Counted from the first letter of the stretch, positions 34,801 through 41,645 are shown. The stretch is DNA of 64,000 nt from Mytilus edulis (GCF_963676685.1 NC_092346.1:69641821-69705820); one strand, 5' to 3'. The notes: generated by a model not told the origin, from the sequence alone. Translations and numbers: made by a program.

Positions 34801-35749
34801 TGTGTTTTAACAAAACGTTATCATAAAAAGGAAGAAACTGTTCTCGGAAAGATTATTATCAAAACATAATCTACAGAATGCCATATCACATATTCAGATT
34901 AATTTTTAAATTTTTGCCATTTGTCTCGAGTTCTTTGAAAAATAAGCAGAAACGGTAAACAGCTGAAATTCTCAGCAAAACAACAGCAACTAAACAATTA
35001 TTTTGGTATTAAATTGCATTCAAGTTTAAAATGTTGGAGATGCAAATATATACAGATGAGCGACACATGCTCTTTATAGCCTTTATATGTATTGTACTTA
35101 ATATTTGGTAATTTCATTTCTTTATTGCTTTTTTTCTCCATAATTCTGTTTACTGAATTAAAAAAAACATATAAGAGACGCTCCACGCTTTTGATGAAAA
35201 ATCATTATCATGATTTGTGATTTCAATCAGCAGAAACATAGTTTTTTTAAAGCACTGATTAATTTATACGAATACTATATAAACTCATCATAGATACCAG
35301 GATTGAATCTTATATTTGGGTCAGACACGCGTTTCGTCTACAGAAGACTCATCAGTGACACTCGAACCAAAACATGTTAAAAAGACCAAATAAAGTACAA
35401 AGCTTAAGATCATTGATGACCAAAAATTCCTAAAGATTTAGCCAAATACAGCTAAGGTAATCTATTACTGAGGTAGAAAAGCCTTAGTATTTCAAAACAA
35501 AACAAAAAAGTTTTATAAACAGTTAATTTATAGTTATGAACATATCAATGGTAACACCGAAGTGCTGGCTAGTAGGCAGGTGTTTAACATTGTAATTTAA
35601 CCTGTTTTACAAGAATACTTACGTCCTCTGTGTTGATTCAGTGATTGAGAAAAAACGGAAACGACTACTAACAATAAACCCAACGCACAAAGTGCTGTGG
35701 CCTGAAAAAGGCAAGAAAAGGCAATTATTTTTGATAAATCTGTCTTCAT
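10742..35749 (-). CDS. Mosaic membrane protein: 3 unnamed domains, EGF, 6 TSP1, LDLa-like, TM (22 exons)
   Basis: Spliced from 22 exons with GT/AG introns; phases agree throughout and the total is 3264 nt (1087 aa plus stop). Domain order by residue: signal peptide 1-36; unnamed domain D1 43-221, D2 235-413, D3 433-605, each followed by a 12-20 residue linker; EGF-like 617-655; six TSP1 repeats 655-1000; LDLa-like module 1007-1045; transmembrane helix about 1067-1084; tail RKY. All extracellular modules except the unnamed one are classic adhesion or matrix modules, so a cell-surface or secretory-pathway adhesion/receptor role is inferred. The tail is too short for its own signalling domain. 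TSP1 exons carry WxxW and CSxTC patterns, known targets for C-mannosylation and O-fucosylation in this family. The true start exon is uncertain (see exon 1). I do not recognise a named orthologue. Confidence 0.9.
11040..11160. repeat. Two-copy tandem repeat in intron 21
   Basis: Two ~60 bp units sharing gtgacaa, aaaatgtttaa, tagttcat and tatttaacattt. Diverged. Confidence 0.6.
11255..11370 (+). repeat. Interspersed repeat R4 fragment (intron 21)
   Basis: Contains cctgacttggtacaggcatt, tggtggattgaacc and cctctcacttgtatgacagt; shared with 45585-45670 and, on the other strand, 63000-63070. Confidence 0.75.
11588..11753 (-). CDS. Exon 21: LDL-receptor class A-like module
   Basis: Reads LCPVGWFTCETGGTKCID, ASFVCDCEKDCDDESDES and GYSGCDSL. 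The W/F-x-C, KCI, VCD, DC and acidic SDE elements match an LDLa calcium cage. An extra cysteine (CDC instead of the usual CDG) makes seven before the stem AACPSSAPC. It ends in phase 1 at GTAAGT. A juxtamembrane ligand-binding or spacing role is inferred. Confidence 0.85.
12281..12755 (-). repeat. Interspersed repeat R1, truncated copy, with poly-G tract (intron 20)
   Basis: A run of G lies at about 12281-12291. From 12365 the sequence follows the 9480-9790 copy (ctaaatccatcggatgttgg ... gtcccaagtcatgagcctg). It lacks the final R1 head. Confidence 0.75.
12766..12962 (-). CDS. Exon 20: TSP1 repeat 6 plus linker
   Basis: Reads DGEWSAWGAWGSCSVSCGGG, LYSRTRGCSDPAPSNGGLDC, then NSAACP followed by the tail TAAAGVYVQ; phase 1 in, 0 out (CAG/GTAAAT). 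This is the only TSP1 exon with an asymmetric phase, because it carries the linker into the LDLa-like module. Confidence 0.94.
13143..13313 (-). CDS. Exon 19: TSP1 repeat 5
   Basis: Reads DGVWTSWSSWGSCTVTCDGG, SQDKTRTCTNPAAQYGGADC and ends TQACI; phase 1-1, 171 nt. The last cysteine is followed by I rather than the P of the other repeats. Confidence 0.95.
13430..14245. mobile_element. TIR element filled with degenerate CACGAC-type repeats (intron 18)
   Basis: The left end ccctggtcacaac and the right end gttgtgaccgcc form imperfect inverted termini. The body is full of tcgtacgac, tcgcacgac, atcgtgg and cacgacag motifs on both strands, giving spurious overlapping open frames in several phases. 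It resembles a non-autonomous DNA transposon. No transposase seen. Compare 52267-53719. Confidence 0.65.
14444..14825 (+). mobile_element. R7 foldback element, copy 1 (intron 18)
   Basis: The first ~220 bp (taattacattagatgtatgt ... taaagtgcacaggt ... aaaatgtaattataagta) match 57105-57335. A hairpin follows: gaatgcttctttttgtaac ... gtaaaagcgttgacc pairs with ggtcaacgcttttac ... caaaaagaagcattcaat. This copy has an extra inner palindrome gaagcgcttccgcgcttc. Confidence 0.8.
14891..15061 (-). CDS. Exon 18: TSP1 repeat 4
   Basis: Reads DGVWANWGSWGTCSVTCETG, TWTRSRTCTNPAPQYSGADC and ends LPMCPS; phase 1-1, 171 nt. Six cysteines, WxxW and CSVTC. The foldback repeat at 14444-14825 lies 65 nt beyond its donor. 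Confidence 0.95.
15062..15561. other. Intron 17, nothing recognised
   Basis: AT-rich intron between TSP1 exons 17 and 18, with no repeat family or hairpin noticed. Confidence 0.6.
15562..15732 (-). CDS. Exon 17: TSP1 repeat 3
   Basis: Reads DGVWGSWSSYGACSVTCETG, TYTRSRSCNNPAAQYNGQAC and ends LPMCPS; phase 1-1, 171 nt. The third tryptophan position is tyrosine (SSY). It shares its LPMCPS end with exon 18, so these two are probably recent duplicates. Confidence 0.95.
15733..16121. other. Intron 16, nothing recognised
   Basis: AT-rich intron between TSP1 exons 16 and 17. Confidence 0.6.
16122..16295 (-). CDS. Exon 16: TSP1 repeat 2
   Basis: Reads NGNWGQWAQWNACSTTCEAG, TRSRSRSCNNPAAQYNGLDC and ends LIANCPS; phase 1-1, 174 nt. 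Has the WxxWxxW core, the CSTTC fucosylation pattern and six cysteines. Confidence 0.95.
16789..16901. repeat. Two-copy tandem repeat in intron 15
   Basis: Two ~56 bp units: ttactgtgcggcttttacta, ggagaaaaaaacgtgtaccg and tatagtagactatgg, then a diverged second copy. It ends about 95 nt past the donor of exon 15. Confidence 0.8.
16998..17168 (-). CDS. Exon 15: TSP1 repeat 1
   Basis: Reads NGGLTSWSSWGSCSTTC, GAGSKARTRTC and ends LVTCPS; phase 1-1. WSSW is a C-mannosylation pattern and CSTTCG fits the O-fucosylation consensus of TSP1 domains. It has six cysteines and an RxRxC strand, and lacks the AQYxG segment of the following repeats. Confidence 0.95.
18093..18675. mobile_element. Short TIR element (intron 14)
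   Basis: The left end AAGGAGTAGGTCCAGTAAGA is matched in inverse at the right end (ggtccttaccgaacctactcctt): about 22 bp termini with few mismatches. The body has no ORF. Length (583 bp) and termini suit a MITE. It ends 43 nt past the donor of exon 14. Confidence 0.7.
18719..18832 (-). CDS. Exon 14: EGF-like domain
   Basis: Reads DMQDCLPNPCSNGAVC, TDEGLTFSCDCTGDWIGDTC, SD: six cysteines in standard EGF spacing (C-x4-C-x5-C-x8-C-x-C-x8-C) with NPCSNGAxC and CDCxGDWxGxxC. Phase 1 at both ends, as usual for EGF exons. The calcium-binding consensus before C1 is weak (DMQDC). Confidence 0.95.
18833..19777. other. Intron 13, nothing recognised
   Basis: Between the linker and EGF exons. AT-rich; 19560-19740 vaguely resembles diverged R4 (ccaagtcgggaatatgatag), but too weakly to call. 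Confidence 0.5.
19778..19813 (-). CDS. Exon 13: 36-nt linker after D3
   Basis: Encodes DMDMAEVFAISVG between phase-1 introns (TATTTCAG acceptor, GTAAGT donor). It joins D3 to the EGF module. The AEVFAISV core resembles SAEVLAVFV of exon 9, supporting duplication of a four-exon block. Confidence 0.85.
19955..20300 (+). repeat. Interspersed repeat R2 (intron 12)
   Basis: Runs from ccccgagggtatcatcagcc and gtcagcacttcggtgttgac through cctcaatgctcttcgac to gaaacgcgcgtctggcgtat. The same order is seen at 44190-44485 and 58525-58862. Confidence 0.85.
20593..20762 (-). CDS. Exon 12: last third of domain D3
   Basis: Reads DAGLNRRFFLQRNYGGCSND, AGWFIVVEGDACSWEN and KPYFIYSNAA, ending in phase 1 at GTATGT. 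D3 is the most compact copy: only the two conserved cysteines remain (GGC and ACSW, 14 residues between), which suggests they form the single core disulphide. Confidence 0.93.
21350..21545 (+). repeat. Interspersed repeat R3 (intron 11)
   Basis: Contains gtggagcatgatctgcatac, ttggagcaccttgtacactc and ttttgccattggcttgtcaa; a diverged relative of 37705-37935. Confidence 0.75.
22260..22790 (+). repeat. Interspersed repeat R4 (intron 11)
   Basis: Contains gggaaacgcattaaatataa, gaggagaacaacgacat and, later, ttcctgacttggtacagtgc. Related to 24775-25090 and 44500-44880 on the opposite strand. Confidence 0.75.
23092..23252 (-). CDS. Exon 11: middle third of domain D3
   Basis: Reads VRMSMFKGGLEVAYVVFDAN, DKNSWFDKSRIIYSSFNDLS and ends FASING in phase 2 (GG then GTACAT). 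Same length (161 nt) and the same split glycine codon as exon 7. Confidence 0.92.
23410..23700 (+). repeat. Diverged R2 copy (intron 10)
   Basis: agcccagtagtcagcatatt, tgtgttgacatgaa and gccgacgaaacgcatgtctg keep the R2 order with heavy divergence. Confidence 0.6.
24396..24580 (-). CDS. Exon 10: first third of domain D3
   Basis: Reads WKMVMKVAHGQSLGGASG, VHDLWTGTYTMNEGD and ends SIIDNWGNNYISA at GTAAGT; phase 0 out. The acceptor has a good pyrimidine tract (GTTCTTCTAG). Homologous to exons 2 and 6. Confidence 0.93.
24775..25090 (-). repeat. Interspersed repeat R4 (intron 9)
   Basis: Contains tttctctgtgctgattgttt, acaatgccatataagcggaa and tgtttccttcggttttagtt, matching 44510-44810. Confidence 0.7.
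25470..25691 (+). repeat. Interspersed repeat R5 (intron 9)
   Basis: Contains cactgaactagtatatatat, ttaggggccagctgaaggac, gcctccggatgcgggagttt and ccccatttccattctcaa. The reverse complement is at 61285-61510. It creates a spurious plus-strand frame and ends 26 nt past the donor of exon 9. Confidence 0.85.
25718..25777 (-). CDS. Exon 9: 60-nt linker after D2
   Basis: Encodes NGAWNENQFPSAEVLAVFVK, flanked by phase-1 introns (TTTTTGTAG acceptor, GTACAT donor). It corresponds to linker exons 5 and 13. An interspersed repeat begins only 26 nt beyond the donor. Confidence 0.85.
25778..26273. other. Intron 8, nothing recognised
   Basis: AT-rich intron between exons 8 and 9. Confidence 0.55.
26274..26452 (-). 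CDS. Exon 8: last third of domain D2
   Basis: Reads DGTRSFALHKEWGGCPNDKA, W, later PCSWDKN and RPYFLYSNTGQW; phase 2 in, 1 out (GTGAGT donor). It carries the conserved GGCxND and CSW cysteines plus an extra cysteine near the end (ALCQA). Confidence 0.92.
26645..27050 (-). repeat. Interspersed repeat R2, one copy plus a second fragment (intron 7)
   Basis: ccagacgcgcgtttcgtcta (26678 onward) begins a minus-strand R2 copy running to about 26960. A second R2 head (gaagcgcgtttcgtaaa) follows at about 27030. Confidence 0.8.
27486..27625. repeat. Foldback element, ~57-bp arms (intron 7)
   Basis: gttatcttggtgtagtcagg ... gttgttgaaaattcata pairs with tatgaattttcaacaacg ... ttacaccaagataac around a short loop with gaggcgcagccga. 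The layout is like 2173-2320, and the central gaggc/agccg motif is similar. Confidence 0.85.
27640..27975. repeat. T-rich low-complexity tract (intron 7)
   Basis: Long runs of T with scattered A (ttttttttattttatcaatt and similar). The open frame across it is a composition artefact. Confidence 0.8.
28047..28194 (-). repeat. Tandem partial duplicates of exon 7
   Basis: Two further copies of the 3' part of exon 7 plus its donor region lie in intron 7. The copy at 28092-28171 still reads FDIRNILYSCFSDILSYSS and ends GG/GTATTC like the real exon. The third (28047-28091) is a short fragment. An acceptor-like TTTATTTATAG precedes the second copy, but its 80 nt would shift the frame after exon 7. 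Confidence 0.8.
28195..28355 (-). CDS. Exon 7: middle third of domain D2
   Basis: Reads VKYAYYTSGLEVAYTVFDAR, then KNGWFDISNILYSCYHDILS and ends SSIVG in phase 2 (GG then GTATTA). It is 161 nt, the same length as its homologue exon 11, which also ends GG/GTA. Its 3' half has been duplicated in tandem into the following intron (28050-28180). Confidence 0.9.
28356..28849. other. Intron 6, nothing recognised
   Basis: Between exons 6 and 7. Exon 7's frame reads through into it toward the acceptor with no coding features. Confidence 0.55.
28850..29043 (-). CDS. Exon 6: first third of domain D2
   Basis: Begins WDMVFKGAEG, has SLVNLWTGSDLVNDGN, and ends VVENWESYPGFFIES. Donor GTATGT gives phase 0 out. 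Homologous to exons 2 and 10 at the same positions (W..VFK, NLWTG, NDGN, YKS..VENW). Confidence 0.92.
29262..29303 (-). CDS. Exon 5: 42-nt linker after D1
   Basis: Encodes GNRQKADSFVVSVLG between two phase-1 introns, with TTTTAAG acceptor and GTAAGT donor. It is a symmetric micro-exon equivalent to exons 9 and 13, all hydrophobic toward the C-terminus. I infer it serves as a spacer between domain copies. Confidence 0.88.
29455..29690 (+). repeat. R1-related repeat (intron 4)
   Basis: Contains cacggagcattggctcatac, cgaacagcaagctataaagg, aaaaccattcaaacgggaaa and caactactgaacatcaga; shared with 53030-53150 and the tail of 7686-8000. Confidence 0.75.
30075..30265 (-). CDS. Exon 4: last third of domain D1
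   Basis: Contains VFINEYYNGCSNDVGWIIL, GCSSWD and PYCYYSGDS; phase 2 in, 1 out (GTATGC donor). The G-C-x-N-D-x-G-W and C-S-W motifs supply the conserved cysteine pair seen in all three domain copies. PYCYYS replaces the PYF-x-YS of D2 and D3, so D1 gains another cysteine. Confidence 0.93.
30266..32130. other. Intron 3, nothing recognised
   Basis: A 1.87 kb AT-rich intron. 31150-31250 (cagaattcagttggaaggcc) and 31540-31640 look like eroded repeats but match no copy well enough to name. Confidence 0.5.
32131..32285 (-). CDS. Exon 3: middle third of domain D1
   Basis: Reads VRLSAYKNN, then FVVFDAMGKGKNDWLDCGNI and SSWTDI; phase 0 in, 2 out (GA then GTAGGT). It shares V-R/K, V-x-F-D-A, K-N-x-W-x-D and the N/R-I-x-x-S-S motif with exons 7 and 11. 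Unlike D2 and D3 it has two extra cysteines (DCGN and NFCAF), which could pair with each other. Confidence 0.93.
32630..32745 (-). repeat. Interspersed repeat R4 fragment (intron 2)
   Basis: tgcgtttccctcggttttag and gttttgaacagcggtatact match the R4 segments at 22380-22455 (reverse) and 44785-44855. Confidence 0.75.
33343..33530 (-). CDS. Exon 2: first third of domain D1
   Basis: Begins WQVVFKIPAG and ends ILNNWALQSISA at a GTAAGT donor; phase 1 in, 0 out. It aligns with exons 6 and 10: W-x2-V-x-K at the start, a DFW/NLW/DLW core, N-D/E-G, then K-S/H and NNW/ENW/DNW near the end. Acceptor is TTTCAG. Confidence 0.93.
33821..34221. mobile_element. Foldback/TIR element (intron 1)
   Basis: The left terminus tagctgcggaaccgtagctc, ttaggtccttatg is repeated inverted at the right end (cataaggacctaagagctac, ggttccgcagcta), giving arms of about 50 bp. 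tgttaat flanks both sides and may be a target-site duplication. The body has no ORF. Confidence 0.75.
35280..35590 (-). repeat. Interspersed repeat R2 (intron 1)
   Basis: Runs from aaactcatcatagataccag through cagacacgcgtttcgtctac and agatcattgatgacc to acaccgaagtgctggctag. Full-length and well conserved. Confidence 0.85.
35623..35749 (-). CDS. Exon 1: signal peptide
   Basis: The ATG at 35749 opens MKTDLSKIIAFSCLFQATAL, followed by a very hydrophobic stretch (LGLLLVVVSVFSQS) and then NQHRG, ending in phase 1 at a GTAAGT donor. The hydrophobic run is long for a signal peptide. Inside it lies a strong acceptor (TTTTCTTGCCTTTTTCAG, AG at 35702-35703) in phase 0. The mature exon may therefore start at 35701 (A-T-A-L-C-A-L-G), with the ATG in an unseen upstream exon. 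The A at -3 of the ATG at 35749 is a favourable start context. Confidence 0.7.
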
Positions 35750-36650
35750 ATTTAAATATATTTTATCTATTGGAACAGTATTTTGCAAGAGTTTTCTTCA
35801 ATCTATAACAATGATAAATTTCGCTAACATCTTTGAATGAATTCCAATTTTTTACCATTCTATTTTCACTTTTCGTATAAAAGATGTAAAAAGGACATTG
35901 CTGCTTATATATAGAGCAACTTTTGTTTTATGACGAATGTTGTAGTTTAATATGTCTATTTGTTTCCTGTTATATTACAATCGATTATTAACCTTATTTT
36001 GTTACAATATAATTGTTATTGTTACAAAATAATGCACTGTGGTACAAATTTCTTTATTAAACTAAATTCATTTGGAAACAATATATTTTCATAAATGTAT
36101 TATAAATCCATATTAAAGACTACTTGTAATCGGAAATACATAAGCATTTATCATTCTGTCACATTACATTTTAATATATTTACAACTATCTAAAAGATTA
36201 TCATAACATAAATTGGTGTAATCGCGTTTGACAAATTTATCTCCTTTTGTATGCCTGTTGATACGTATAAACCGCAGATAGTCTTTGAAAATTATTGTCA
36301 TTGATGATAAGGAGAAATCACCTGCCCTATCCAATAATGCTATTTTGCTACAAAAAAGATCCTGTGGGCAAAACTATTTTTTTGGTGTCTAATTTTGAAT
36401 TTTTTTTTTGTACAATTGCTATTGAAGGTCAAAATGTCAATTCAGATATGTTTATGACACTAAAGCGACATCACTACTGACATTTCTGCACTAAGTGTAT
36501 AGATTATATCATAACATTTATCAATAAAATAAGATTACTACAGAGTAGTTAATGTCCCTTGCCAATATAATGATACATTTCACTATAGCAGCATTGATTA
36601 CAATATAGACCTACACCTAGAAAACTAAAATAAATATTGCATGTGCGATT
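35750..36650. other. Upstream of the mosaic gene
   Basis: AT-rich. No convincing TATA box, initiator or upstream coding exon could be picked out, though an upstream first exon is expected if the acceptor at 35702-35703 is used. Confidence 0.4.
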
Positions 36651-36724
36651 CGTTATATTAGAGAAAACCACAGACTTTCCACGTTATTTGTTTGCAAAGA
36701 AGAATTTGACTTATTGAATATCGT

Positions 36725-37020
36725 AAATGGAGGGGTTTTTATGTAAAGAAGAGCATATACATTGTATTGTGTATACGAACAGAGAGGAGTGACTATGTCA
36801 ACGCTTGGAATCATGATCAACTGTTCAAAAGGAGAAGACAACATACATTGTTGGCATTTTGTTAGCAAACAAACGTGTACAAGCATGTCAATGCTCAGAA
36901 TGAACAATCAAAAAAGGAGACAATAGGCATAACTTGTATTGTGTTAGCTATGGAAAAAAGATTAACAATCACAGCAATGCCTGTAACAAACTGTTCAAGT
37001 GTCACTGTTTGTTTATTGTT
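36725..37020. repeat. Degenerate ~100-bp tandem repeat
   Basis: Repeated pattern ggagaagacaacatacattg, ttagcaaacaaacgtgtaca, catgtcaatgctcagaatga, with three eroded units. Confidence 0.5.
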
Positions 37021-37134
37021 ACCAAACAAAGGGCGACAACCTTAGAAAGAACTTAGGAAATTTAGGAAGGACATATGTCAGAGGACTTAGACTGTTCTAC
37101 ATATCTTAAGAGATGAGACTCCTTTGAAATGTTC

Positions 37135-37345
37135 ATAAAACTAAGGATTTTCAACCCGGGAATATAGCTTACCGTAGCTGTATTTGGATAATTCTTTTGG
37201 ATTGTCTTTTAATCCCAAATGCTATCCAACCGTACTTTGTTAGGCTTTTTAACTTTTTGATTCGAGCATCATTGATCAGTCTTTTTGTAAATGAAACTTT
37301 CATGTGGCGTACAAGGCGGGTATATTTGATGAATATTGTTTGTTT
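37135..37345 (+). repeat. Diverged R2 copy
   Basis: aactaaggattttcaacccg, accgtagctgtatttgga, cgagcatcattgatcagtct and atgaaactttcatgtggcgt keep the R2 order. Confidence 0.6.
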
Positions 37346-37704
37346 TGCCTATTGGATAATCGATCAGAGCTGTATTCCAACATGCTGATGTGCATTTTTT
37401 GCCTAAATTTTTCCTAACAATCGTGGACTTTTGTGCTTTTCTTTGTCTATTTATCAAATAAATCAAATTTTAAGGGGGGTATAATCTTTCCGTTCATATT
37501 TCCATACTAGATTAAAATATTGCTCCAAATACTAAGGCTTTTGCAACAACAAAATATCGAATGTCGTGTTCTAAAAGAAGTATTTGTAGTTGATCATAAA
37601 CTATGCAGTAGCATAAGTATAAACAAATACTTCACAAACAAAAAATACTTTTGATAAACGATATGAACAAGCTTGCAATATTATAAAAATAATCACATAA
37701 GCAA

Positions 37705-37935
37705 CACGACGGGTGCCGCATGTGGAGCAGGATCTGCTTACCCTTCCGGAGCACCTGAGATCACCCCCAGTTTTTTGGTGGGGTTCGTGTTGTTTATTCT
37801 TTAGTTTTCTATGTTATGTCGTGTGTGCTGTTGTTTGTTTGTCTTTTTCATTTTTAGCCATGGCGTTGTCAGTTTGTTTTAGATTTATGAGTTTGTCTGT
37901 CCCTTTGGTATCTTTCGTCCTCTTTTATGACTGAT
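37705..37935 (+). repeat. Interspersed repeat R3
   Basis: Contains cgacgggtgccgcatgtgga, gcaggatctgcttacccttc, cggagcacctgagatcaccc and ttagccatggcgttgtcagt. The reverse copy is at 43055-43275. Confidence 0.85.
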
Positions 37936-38009
37936 TATATTGATGAAACAAACGTGTCACATTCAATGAGTATGTGTCACTGTTTTAGAGTAGTTGCACA
38001 TAAAAAAAA

Positions 38010-38120
38010 ACTTCATTGTTGAAGGCCGTACAGCGACCTATAGTTGTTAATTTCTGTGTCAGTTTGGTCTCTTGTGGAGAGTTGTCTCATATGCAATCAC
38101 ACCACATCTTCGTTTTTTTT
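38010..38120 (-). repeat. Interspersed repeat R1, head only
   Basis: gttgaaggccgtacagcgac, ctatagttgttaatttctgt and gagttgtctcatatgcaatc, ending cacaccacatcttcg. Confidence 0.85.
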
Positions 38121-38319
38121 ATATTAATGGTTGATTAATCTGCTTGAATTGTTAACCCGATACACTCAGGTTTATATCACATGTAGATAATTATCCATTG
38201 TAAGAAAAATTAAACAAAAACAAAACAATAGTGATATTTATACATCAGTAGAGATCACGGCACTTAATAAAAAAAACTGTTCAGAAAAATGTAGATTACA
38301 CTATATGATTTTATTTTCA

Positions 38320-38700
38320 TCCGAACCACTTTTCTGGATTTACCTTCACCAGTACCGCTCGAAGCCAAATGTTTAAAAGCTAATTATGAATTAGACCCCA
38401 GACAACGGAAGAGCAATATAGACACAAAGACATTTGTATTGCCAAATTCATCTCAGGTCACCTTTCCTTGGGGAAGTTGAAACCTTAGTTTATAAATAAT
38501 TTTAGAATTTATAAACGAACAATTTGAGAACGTTTTGTTATAAATCCTGCTAGTATCGAAGTAACAGAAGTGATGATATCATCGGGGACTGAGATTTTCG
38601 ATCCAGTGCTATAAAAAGTTACTTTATAGTTTCATGCATCTAAAGCACCTTCATGGATTTATCCTCATCCAAAAACAATCAGTAACAATAAAAGCAAACC
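38320..38700 (+). repeat. Interspersed repeat R6, diverged
   Basis: atccgaaccacttttctgga, tttaccttcaccagtaccgc and gttgaaaccttagtttataa are shared with the cluster at 45770-46830. Confidence 0.65.
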
Positions 38701-38984
38701 TTGGAAAGCAAAAGAAACGAAAAAGTTGAAGAGTTTTATAAACAAAAAAATCATTAAAAAAACAATAATAGCCTAATCCATCAAAGGTCAACTGAAAGTA
38801 AAGCATCATATATTAGAAATGTTACAGCTGTAACCCCAATCTCCGGCGCAGAGCTCACATCCATTCCGTACTTACTTCGTATCACTACACTAAATATGTA
38901 TTGTAGTGTACTAAGTATACGGAAAGGAAACGAGCGCTGTACGGAGATTGCTGTAACCCTATTTGACATTTTCACCTATTATAT

Positions 38985-39250
38985 CTGTTTGTTTTGCTCA
39001 CATATTGTTGTCAATATAATGTAATTCAGTGCAACTGTCGTACAAGTGACAGGTTTAGCTAGTTACAGAACAGGTTTAATCCACCATTTATTAGATAAGG
39101 ACATACCTGTACCTATTCAGGAATATAAAAGTTTCCCATTCATAAGATTTGTTCGAGGTTTTGATTTTGTCATTTCATAAGACTTTCCGTCCTGAATCAC
39201 CTTTGGAATTCGTTATTTCTGTTATTTGACTTTTTGTTAAGTTTTGTCAA
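38985..39250 (-). repeat. Interspersed repeat R4
   Basis: Contains ctgtttgttttgctcacata, gtgacaggtttagctagtta, ggtttaatccaccatt and later gatttgttcgaggttttga. Matches 62960-63240. Confidence 0.7.
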
Positions 39251-40559
39251 GCGTTGCTATCCAATAGTTTCAAAAGTTCCTATTAATATATATTGAATTC
39301 AGTATGTTTTAACGATTATATTATACATACCATTTTGCAAGCCTACTGTTCACTTCACGTCCGATTTTTTGTTTGACCTGACGATCGCAATTATAATTCT
39401 TATGTATTATATTATAATAACATTGGTATTTAGGTTCTTACTATTTTAATGCTGTTAAATTTAAACATTGTACAATATCGGTTATTAAATTAATGCCAAT
39501 GTATAAATCTGTTAATCTATGATTATATAAATCATTCGTTTGTAACCTTGTCACGTACGCATAAACGTGCTGGTGAAACCAGAGCTAACCAGAGCTTCCA
39601 ATGAAAGTGTTATGTAATATTTGCCTGGTTTATGTACTGTATTATATAGGTAAATATCGGCTATTTCATTGTATAATGCACCGCTGTATTATTAGAACTG
39701 AGCGTGTGACCTTTGAAAGATCTCCAACTTTATGAATAACGATGGCATACCTGCCATGTATGCGAACTAACCAACTTGATATTCTATTTGTTGTCGTAGG
39801 TGTTCTTTTTGAAGTTTGAAAATATTTGTCTTGTAGATTAAGTATTCAGGAAAAGGGAGAAATTTCACAGCGTTTCAATTTTTTAAAGGTCATTTTTGCA
39901 GCCCGAAGTACTAGTTTTAGAATATGTAACACATTTTACTTCTTACAGTTGGTTTCATCTGCAGGTTATATATCAAAATTTAAGCATCTTCCTAAAAACG
40001 AATAGAAAGGACAAATCATTTTAACTTTAAGCCAGCAATTAAATTTAAGTTCAAGAAAATGTGCTACATCAAAGACTTACAGTCATAAATTTTATGTTTC
40101 ATTAAATTCATTGGGAATTTTAAATGTCTCTACTGTAGTGTTTTCTTAAGAATACCAATGTCCTAGTATCATTTTGTTATTTCAAAACATATCTATATAT
40201 ATGTATATATGCTAATAAGGAATATTCACCAAAAGATAAATTAAGGCAACAGCAGTTTACGGATGTTAAAATTTCGTAAATCAATGAAGAAGATACATAA
40301 GTAAATAACACACATTTTTAACAAATAATTTGCTAATAATATTTACGCTTTCATTTATGGCATTTTAAATCAGCTATACTGATAAACTAACTTTTAGTTC
40401 GTTGGCTTTTCGTTTATCGTCTAAGCATTGTCAAAAATCTTCTTTGATTAAGGATACTAAGCCTTGACGCTAGGATTGAATAACTCTGCTAAAGATAAAG
40501 GCAATCTAATGATCAGTAAGTAGCACATAGAAAGTAATGTAAACGTTATCAAAATACTA
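39251..40559. other. Non-coding AT-rich stretch
   Basis: No gene or clear repeat seen. Confidence 0.45.
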
Positions 40560-41130
40560 GGCTTACAATTGTGTATGCTAAACGCGCGAAGTATCTTCAA
40601 AAGACTCTCCAGTGACGCGCGAATCTTAAATGGATAATAAAGTACGAAGTTGAAGAGCTCCGATGGTCAAATATTTCGGAAGGTTTTACCAAATTCAGTT
40701 AAAACAATATATTCCTGGAGTAAAAGGTCCTTTGTATTTCAACAATCCAAGGTTTTCTAATCATTTGTAAATATGACAATATCAATATGAAGTCATCTCA
40801 TCACAGAATAAAAGTGCAGACTACTGTCTTGGCGATACACTCTGGGAGGAATATTCCTTCAGCAATGGCATCAACTAGTGGTTTTACAAAACAATTAACA
40901 AACCTTCAATGCTAATGTTTATAATGTCTACAAAAGACTCACCAGTGAAGCTAGACTCAAAAGAGTTAAAAGGCCGAATAAAGTATGGAGTTTTTGAGTA
41001 TTGTCGGCCAAACATTTCGGAGAATTTTGTTAAATACAGCTTAGATGGTTGATTCCTGGTTTGAACAGCTAAAGCCCGAATAAAGTACGAAATTGAAGAA
41101 CATTAAAGGCCAAACCCCTAAAGGGCAATT
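40560..41130 (-). repeat. Eroded R2 copies
   Basis: ctaaacgcgcgaagtatctt, aaagactctccagtgacgcg, aaagtacgaagttgaagagc and a second set at 40925-41110 mark at least two badly eroded minus-strand R2 copies. Confidence 0.65.
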
Positions 41131-41404
41131 TAAATTGAAATACCATATGTGCCTATATAGCAGTTTACTACAATAAGTCAATCATTGCTTGCTAATGTCT
41201 ATAATGGTAAACATTTCACTGCTTTTTGAAGACGAAAACAAATTGCAAATTAATTCAATAGATAATACAAGTATGAGTTGAAAAGCAAATATTTTTAAAA
41301 ACTTCAAGAATAGTGAAAAAAATTCTGCATATACTTTACAAAAAAATAATAAATAAAGTTCTATAGCAAAAAATAGTTATTACACTAGAACAATCACAAA
41401 ACTG

Positions 41405-41645
41405 AATTTTTGAAATACTAAGGCCTTTCTACCTCAGGAATAGATTACCTTGAAGGCTGTATTTGGCAAAACTTTTAGGAATTTTTTATCCTCAATGCTC
41501 TTCAACAGTGTACTTTATTTGGCCTTTTTAATATCTTTTTATTCAAGTGACACTGCTGAGTCTTTTGTAGACGAATCGCACGTCTGGTGCAAATATAAAA
41601 TTGCAATCCTGGTATCTATGATGAGTTTATTATCAAGAATATGAC
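41405..41645 (+). repeat. Interspersed repeat R2
   Basis: aaatactaaggcctttctac, ctcaggaatagattaccttg, cctcaatgctcttcaac and gtagacgaatcgcacgtctg. The open frame across it is repeat-derived. Confidence 0.8.

Noticed and set aside
37713..37934. Cysteine- and phenylalanine-rich frame
   Set aside because: Entirely within interspersed repeat R3, which has other copies lacking this frame.
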